From the NCBI GenBank assembly GCA_030598645.1, contig JAUVPN010000073.1:1-9850 (forward strand): DNA of 9,850 bases, read 5' to 3'. A program made the translations under genes and the position numbers. Below are positions 6,181 through 9,850 of the stretch, one piece after another. Within the stretch, counting starts at the first letter, position 1, and each line of letters opens with the position of its first letter. The notes under the pieces were generated by a model, which was not told the origin of the DNA, ran no database searches, and saw only the letters and a program-made list of their open reading frames with translations. This DNA comes from Hyphomicrobium sp. GTDB taxonomy: Bacteria > Pseudomonadota > Alphaproteobacteria > Rhizobiales > Hyphomicrobiaceae.

Positions 6181-6467
6181 AATCTCGGGTCCTGTCTAGC
6201 TGGCTCGGCGCTTCCTCGTGCCGCATCCCCGTAATCTTTTCCAAACAGTGCGTGATTCGGCCTTTTCCCGCATTCGTGGCGATGTATGGCCATCGCGTGA
6301 CGGTTGTTCTCATTAGAATGCCAAGTAGACCAACACGCCGAAAACGAATGTTTTTCCTGGTTTACCAGCTGCAACTGCTCCCAAACCTGCGCCTTTCCCG
6401 GCCTTAAGCCGCGCCTTCCAGCTCCTTGACGAGGCTCAACCCCCAGTGTGTGCGTCTTGTGCAAGCG

Positions 6468-7352
6468 TTAAAGGAGTTTTGTAAGTTCAGCTCGCAGCTG
6501 GGGCTCGAGGTCTCCACGCTCCAGCCCATAGGCGATGTTGGCTGTGAGAAAGCCGAGCTTAGAGCCGCAATCATAAATCGAACCATCGAAGCGCAGGGCG
6601 TAGAACGGCTGGTTGCTGCGCCCTAGCATTGCGAGCATGGCGTCGGTGAGCTGGATTTCTCCACCAGCCCCGTGCTCCTGACGCTCCAGCAGATCGAAGA
6701 TCTCCGGTTGCAGGATATACCGCCCAGTGATGTGCAGATTAGAAGGTGCGTTGCCTGGTTTCGGCTTCTCGATCATACCTGTGACTTGAGAAACGTTTGC
6801 AGTTTGGTCCTTCACACCAACGATGCCGTAGAGGTGTGTCTGATCGTCTGGTACCGGCGAGACGGCAATATGGTTGCCGCCGAGCTCTTGGTACGCCACC
6901 ATCATTGCTGCCAGGCAAGGCGTTGGCCCATGGTGCAGCATATCGGGTAGCAGCAGTGCGAATGGCTCGTCTCCTACGATGTCGCGGGCGCACCATACCG
7001 CGTGACCGAGCCCCAACGGCTCCTGTTGTCGCGTAAAGCTCGCGCATCCCGCGGGCGGCAACTCGCGGGCCAGCGCTTCCAGTTCTTTCGTCTTGCCGCG
7101 CGCAGCGAGCGTGTGATCGAGTTCAAAAGCCTTGTCGAAGTGATCCTCGATTACCCCTTTATTGCGCCCGGTAACAAAGACGAAATGCTCGATACCAGCA
7201 GCGCGGGCCTCATCGACCACGTGCTGAATTACTGGTCTGTCGACCACAGTTAGCATTTCTTTAGGCATAGCCTTGGTTGCGGGAAGAAAGCGTGTCCCCA
7301 AGCCTGCTACAGGAAAGACGGCCTTTCGAATGCATTTCGGGGCTGTCTGCAT
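6468..7352 (-). CDS. galU: UTP-glucose-1-phosphate uridylyltransferase GalU
   Basis: GalU makes UDP-glucose from UTP and glucose-1-phosphate in the cytoplasm, feeding LPS, exopolysaccharide and UDP-galactose synthesis. The 294-residue protein has the complete bacterial UGPase pattern: FPVAGLGTRFLPATKAMPKEM (13-33, nucleotide binding), VTGRNKGVIEDHFD (60-73), QEPLGLGHAVW (110-120), LLLPDM (133-138, metal-binding aspartate), MIEKP (193-197, uridine/sugar contact), GRYILQPEIFDLL (210-222) and GEIQLTDAM (231-239). The start ATG at 7352 has GGAG six bases upstream on the minus strand. It is divergent from galE across 171 bases and upstream of kdsD by 342 bases on the same strand. The length and motifs are normal and nothing is missing. 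Confidence 0.97.
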   Translation of the reverse strand: MQTAPKCIRKAVFPVAGLGTRFLPATKAMPKEMLTVVDRPVIQHVVDEARAAGIEHFVFVTGRNKGVIEDHFDKAFELDHTLAARGKTKELEALARELPPAGCASFTRQQEPLGLGHAVWCARDIVGDEPFALLLPDMLHHGPTPCLAAMMVAYQELGGNHIAVSPVPDDQTHLYGIVGVKDQTANVSQVTGMIEKPKPGNAPSNLHITGRYILQPEIFDLLERQEHGAGGEIQLTDAMLAMLGRSNQPFYALRFDGSIYDCGSKLGFLTANIAYGLERGDLEPQLRAELTKLL

Positions 7353-7380
7353 GAGGATCTCCGAGCGCAGTGTGATTGCA

Positions 7381-7411
7381 AATATGGGCTCAGGCCCAAA
7401 TTTTGTGTAAA
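7381..7411 (-). promoter_or_regulatory. Putative galU promoter with an embedded inverted repeat
   Basis: On the minus strand TTTACA (complement of 7406-7411) could be a -35 and CATATT (complement of 7381-7386) a -10, with a 19-base spacer that is longer than ideal. The inverted repeat TGGGC 7385-7389 with GCCCA 7394-7398 fills the spacer and touches the -10, a position where a bound regulator would block RNA polymerase. The match is modest. Confidence 0.3.
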
Positions 7412-7431
7412 TCTTCTAGGCCTATGAGTGG

Positions 7432-7442
7432 AAAAGCCTTTT
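7432..7442. other. Small AAAAG/CTTTT dyad in the galU-galE divergent region
   Basis: AAAAG (7432-7436), a single C, then CTTTT (7438-7442) form an 11-base near-palindrome about 90 bases from the galU start and 82 from the galE start. It is near the middle of the divergent gap. For galE, TATGCT (7473-7478) is a possible -10, but no well-spaced -35 is seen. Confidence 0.2.
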
Positions 7443-7523
7443 GATTGGATCTTGGAGCAGGCATGTCGATGCTATGCTTTACGCCAATCGGGTTCGCATT
7501 GTTGAGAGAAAGCAATTAATGCC

Positions 7524-8516
7524 ATGACCGTTCTTGTCACCGGCGGGGCCGGATACATCGGCAGCCATATGGTTCTTGAGCTCCTTGATTCAGGGGAGAA
7601 CGTCGTCGTCCTCGATAATCTCTCCACCGGTTTCCGCTGGTCCGTACCCACCAATGCGACCCTTGTCGTGGGCGATGTTGGTGATCAGGAGCTCGTGCGC
7701 AGCATCGTTCGCAAGCTCGGTGTTAAGACTATAATTCACTTTGCCGGATCGATCATCGTACCAGAGTCCGTGGCAGATCCGCTGGGCTACTATCACAACA
7801 ATACTGTAAAGTCGCGAGCCCTGATGGAGGTGGCGGTAGAAATGGGGATTGAGAAGTTTATCTTCTCCTCCACTGCCGCGGTTTACGGCAACCCAATTGA
7901 GGTCCCCGTCAGCGAGGACGCAGAACTCAAGCCCATGTCGCCCTACGGGTCATCGAAGTTGATGACCGAGATAATGTTGGCAGATGCGGCGCGTGCGCAC
8001 AATTTTCGCTTTGTCGCTCTGCGTTACTTCAATGTGGCCGGTGCCGATCCACAAACGCGCTCGGGCCAGTCGACGCCCAACGCCACCCACCTCATCAAGG
8101 TCGCGTGCGAGGCCGCGCTCGGCAAGCGCCCGTTCATAGAGGTTTTTGGTACCGACTATCCGACTGGGGACGGCACCTGCGTCCGTGACTACATTCACGT
8201 GACCGACCTTGTCAGGGCGCACATGGCGGCCCTGCGTCATCTGCGCGATGATGGAGATTCAGACATATTTAACTGTGGGTACTCGAAAGGTTTCTCGGTG
8301 CTCGAAGTGATCGACGCAGTCAAGCGGGTATCCGGTGCCGATTTCGAAGTGCGGCTTGCCCCCCGCCGTGCCGGTGACCCGGCCGCAATTGTCGCAGCTT
8401 CCGACAAGATCCGCGTGCGCCTCGGCTGGCGGCCTGAACTCAATAATCTGGAGACAATCACTAGGCAGGCGCTTACATGGGAAAAGCACTTGCAACAGTT
8501 CAAGCATGCGAGCTGA
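7524..8516 (+). CDS. galE: UDP-glucose 4-epimerase GalE
   Basis: GalE interconverts UDP-glucose and UDP-galactose with tightly bound NAD in the cytoplasm. The 330-residue protein is an extended short-chain dehydrogenase. It has the GxxGxxG nucleotide motif in VTGGAGYIGSH (5-15), the ribose-binding aspartate in VVLDNLSTG, IIHFAGSIIVPESV (70-83), the catalytic Ser/Thr region FSSTAAVYG (114-122), and the YxxxK pair Y141 and K145 in SPYGSSK. The family block FNVAGADPQTRSGQ and the substrate-lobe segment TGDGTCVRDYIHVTDL follow. The length is close to E. coli GalE (338). ATG 7524 has only a poor purine-rich stretch upstream (GAGAGAAAG, 7504-7512), so initiation may be weak, but conserved sequence begins at residue 2. 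It is divergent from galU, whose product supplies its substrate. A different UDP-sugar epimerase specificity cannot be excluded by sequence alone. Confidence 0.93.
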   Translation: MTVLVTGGAGYIGSHMVLELLDSGENVVVLDNLSTGFRWSVPTNATLVVGDVGDQELVRSIVRKLGVKTIIHFAGSIIVPESVADPLGYYHNNTVKSRALMEVAVEMGIEKFIFSSTAAVYGNPIEVPVSEDAELKPMSPYGSSKLMTEIMLADAARAHNFRFVALRYFNVAGADPQTRSGQSTPNATHLIKVACEAALGKRPFIEVFGTDYPTGDGTCVRDYIHVTDLVRAHMAALRHLRDDGDSDIFNCGYSKGFSVLEVIDAVKRVSGADFEVRLAPRRAGDPAAIVAASDKIRVRLGWRPELNNLETITRQALTWEKHLQQFKHAS

Positions 8517-8625
8517 GCCGGCGGCAGTACCTCGATAGGCAGCGCCTTAGTATCTCGCGAGCCGCAAAATTGCCCTGAAGTCCAGTGAGGTATGCCCGGG
8601 CGGCGATCCACTCGGGAGAAGTGCA

Positions 8626-9850
8626 TTGTTTTCCGACAACAGACTTGGGACCGACTACGCAGTCCTTCGCGGGTTGAGTGTGATCGCATTAGCGGCACTT
8701 CTCATAATTCTTGCAACTCCGGTGCCTGCCGCTCAATCCTTTCGCGTGTTTCTCGAGGGAGTATGGCCGGAGGCACAAGCGCTTGGCGTCTCGCGCAGGA
8801 CCTTCGATAGGGCCTTCCGCCGTGTAAAGCCTGACTATTCGCTCCCCGATCTCATCATCAAGGGGCGCAAGCGTGATGACAGCGCCGGTCAGGCCGAGTT
8901 TACGAAATCGGCCATGGCTTATCTCAGTCCGAAGTACTTACGCCGACTTGCCATTCAGGGTCGTAAGTTCCTCAAACAGCACGAACGTGCGATTGCGAAT
9001 ATTGAACAGACGACCGGTGTCGACAGGCATATTCTCGTCGCGATCTGGGGGCGGGAAACTTCGTACGGGCGCCACCGCTTGCGCCACGACTCAATCCGCG
9101 TTCTCGCCACGCAGGCCTACCTGGGTCGGCGGAAGGACATGTTCCGCAAAGAGCTGCTCTACGCTTTGAAGATGCTCGAGGACGGCACCCCGCGTTCCAA
9201 GATGCGATCATCATGGGCGGGAGCAGTGGGGCTGACACAGTTCATGCCATCCGAATACTACCAGCACGCAGCCGATGGTGACGGCGACGGCCGAGCCGAC
9301 ATCTTCAACTCCGTTCCAGATGCGCTTGCTTCTGCTGCGCGCCAGCTCGCCAACAAGGGCTGGGTTCGAGGCCTGCGTTGGGGCTATGAGGCACGGCTAC
9401 CGAAAAATGGAGACTGTTCGCTGGAGGGTCCACCCGGTGCGCGCACTATTCGTGAATGGGCCGCACTCGGATTCGAGCGCGCCGGCCCGAAGCGTTTCCG
9501 CCCTGAAGAGGTCGACCATGAGGCCTACCTGATGATGCCGTCAGGCGCCTACGGCCCCGCGTTCCTGGCCACAGAGAATTTCCAGGTCATCCGACGTTAC
9601 AACACCTCCGAGCTTTATGCCCTGTTTGTTGGCAATCTTGCTGATCGGATCGCCGGCGGCGGCGATTTTTACACGCCATCATCGACTATTTCTCAGCCGC
9701 GCACGCGACAAGTTAAGGAAATTCAGTCGGCCCTGATCAAGCGCGGTTATGCCCTACAGAAGATCGATGGCAAGATCGGTTCCAATACGCGCCGCCAGGT
9801 GGGGACCTATCAGAAGCGAAATAATCTCAAAATTGATTGCTGGCCGACCA
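8626..9850 (+). CDS. Lytic murein transglycosylase, MltB/SLT_2 family, 3' end cut by window
   Basis: The enzyme cleaves peptidoglycan glycan strands to 1,6-anhydro-muropeptides in the periplasm. The frame is open from 8551 to the window end. I start it at TTG 8626 because GGGAGAAG (8614-8621) lies just upstream and because it gives the signal peptide a basic N-region before the hydrophobic stretch LSVIALAALLIILATPVPAA (residues 17-36). GTG 8680 would lose the positive charge. Numbering from TTG, the SLT_2 domain spans about 39-335 with catalytic E144 in WGRETSYG, GAVGLTQFMPSEY around Q205, and an EF-hand-like calcium loop with D217, D219 and D221 like that of E. coli Slt35. A peptidoglycan-binding-1 domain starts near residue 362 and is incomplete at 408. 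The mature N-terminus lacks a lipobox cysteine, so it is soluble or secreted rather than a lipoprotein. It is 109 bases after galE on the same strand. Confidence 0.92.
   Translation, partial: MFSDNRLGTDYAVLRGLSVIALAALLIILATPVPAAQSFRVFLEGVWPEAQALGVSRRTFDRAFRRVKPDYSLPDLIIKGRKRDDSAGQAEFTKSAMAYLSPKYLRRLAIQGRKFLKQHERAIANIEQTTGVDRHILVAIWGRETSYGRHRLRHDSIRVLATQAYLGRRKDMFRKELLYALKMLEDGTPRSKMRSSWAGAVGLTQFMPSEYYQHAADGDGDGRADIFNSVPDALASAARQLANKGWVRGLRWGYEARLPKNGDCSLEGPPGARTIREWAALGFERAGPKRFRPEEVDHEAYLMMPSGAYGPAFLATENFQVIRRYNTSELYALFVGNLADRIAGGGDFYTPSSTISQPRTRQVKEIQSALIKRGYALQKIDGKIGSNTRRQVGTYQKRNNLKIDCWPT

Larger units (their letters stand above)
6126..6467 (-). other. 342-base gene-free interval between galU and kdsD
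   Basis: I see no believable gene here. The minus-strand frame continuous with kdsD is open across it, but its translation is rich in His, Arg, Gln and Trp and resembles no protein I know. The plus-strand 78-residue frame at 6171-6407 is equally unconvincing. Visible structure includes an AT-rich dyad AAAAC 6341-6345 with GTTTT 6350-6354, a wider dyad GGTTT 6359-6363 with AAACC 6383-6387, and the swapped-word repeat at 6154-6180. It probably carries the kdsD promoter and leader, perhaps also a small RNA. Confidence 0.5.

Noticed and set aside
6126..6464. N-terminal extension of KdsD by 113 residues
   Set aside because: The ATG at 6125 has a strong ribosome binding site, the resulting length is normal for the family, and the extension resembles no known domain.
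8609..8623. CACT/AGTG stem that could hide the transglycosylase ribosome binding site
   Set aside because: Four pairs are too few to claim a regulatory structure.
8237..8698. 153-residue minus-strand open frame over the galE end and transglycosylase start
   Set aside because: It is antisense to two well supported genes and rich in Ser/Arg, typical of a shadow.
1..9850. CRISPR array, tRNA/rRNA gene, insertion sequence, phage or defence system
   Set aside because: No regularly spaced repeats, RNA gene signatures, transposase motifs or defence domains were seen on either strand. All large genes are housekeeping or envelope functions.

Overview
The window reads as ordinary chromosomal housekeeping DNA from an alphaproteobacterium, most likely of the order Rhizobiales (Hyphomicrobium-like). 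This rests on inference: moderately high GC, a thi gene order ending thiG-thiE, and protein variants (the ThiE with a YPIVPDVDW start region, a ferrochelatase with a CxC motif, an SPFH/NfeD pair) that resemble that group. No plasmid, phage, IS, CRISPR, tRNA or rRNA signature is visible. I did not find a convincing undescribed system.

Left part (1-3360, all + strand): the 3' end of thiG, then thiE almost touching it, closing a thiamine biosynthesis operon. After a 136-nt gap with a 16-bp perfect palindrome comes a stand-alone CHAD-domain protein, then hemH (ferrochelatase, last step of haem synthesis).

Middle (3361-5082, + strand): an AT-rich gap with a possible promoter, then a two-gene membrane module: an SPFH/band-7 (QmcA-like) protein and an NfeD-family partner. 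It ends in a probable compound hairpin terminator against the convergent kdsD gene.

Right part (5100-9850): an envelope-sugar group. On the minus strand, galU (UDP-glucose synthesis) is followed after about 340 gene-free bases by kdsD (arabinose-5-phosphate isomerase, the first committed step toward Kdo). Divergently on the plus strand are galE (UDP-glucose/UDP-galactose epimerase) and the start of an MltB-type lytic murein transglycosylase that runs off the window. GalU and GalE supply nucleotide sugars, KdsD supplies the Kdo precursor for LPS, and the transglycosylase remodels peptidoglycan. Together they form an outer-envelope neighbourhood.

The points most worth a second look are non-coding or architectural. 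They are the palindrome before the CHAD gene, an inverted repeat inside the putative galU promoter, a swapped-word repeat in the kdsD leader, the gene-free galU-kdsD interval, the 11-residue periodic coiled coil in the SPFH protein, and the CxC motif of HemH.
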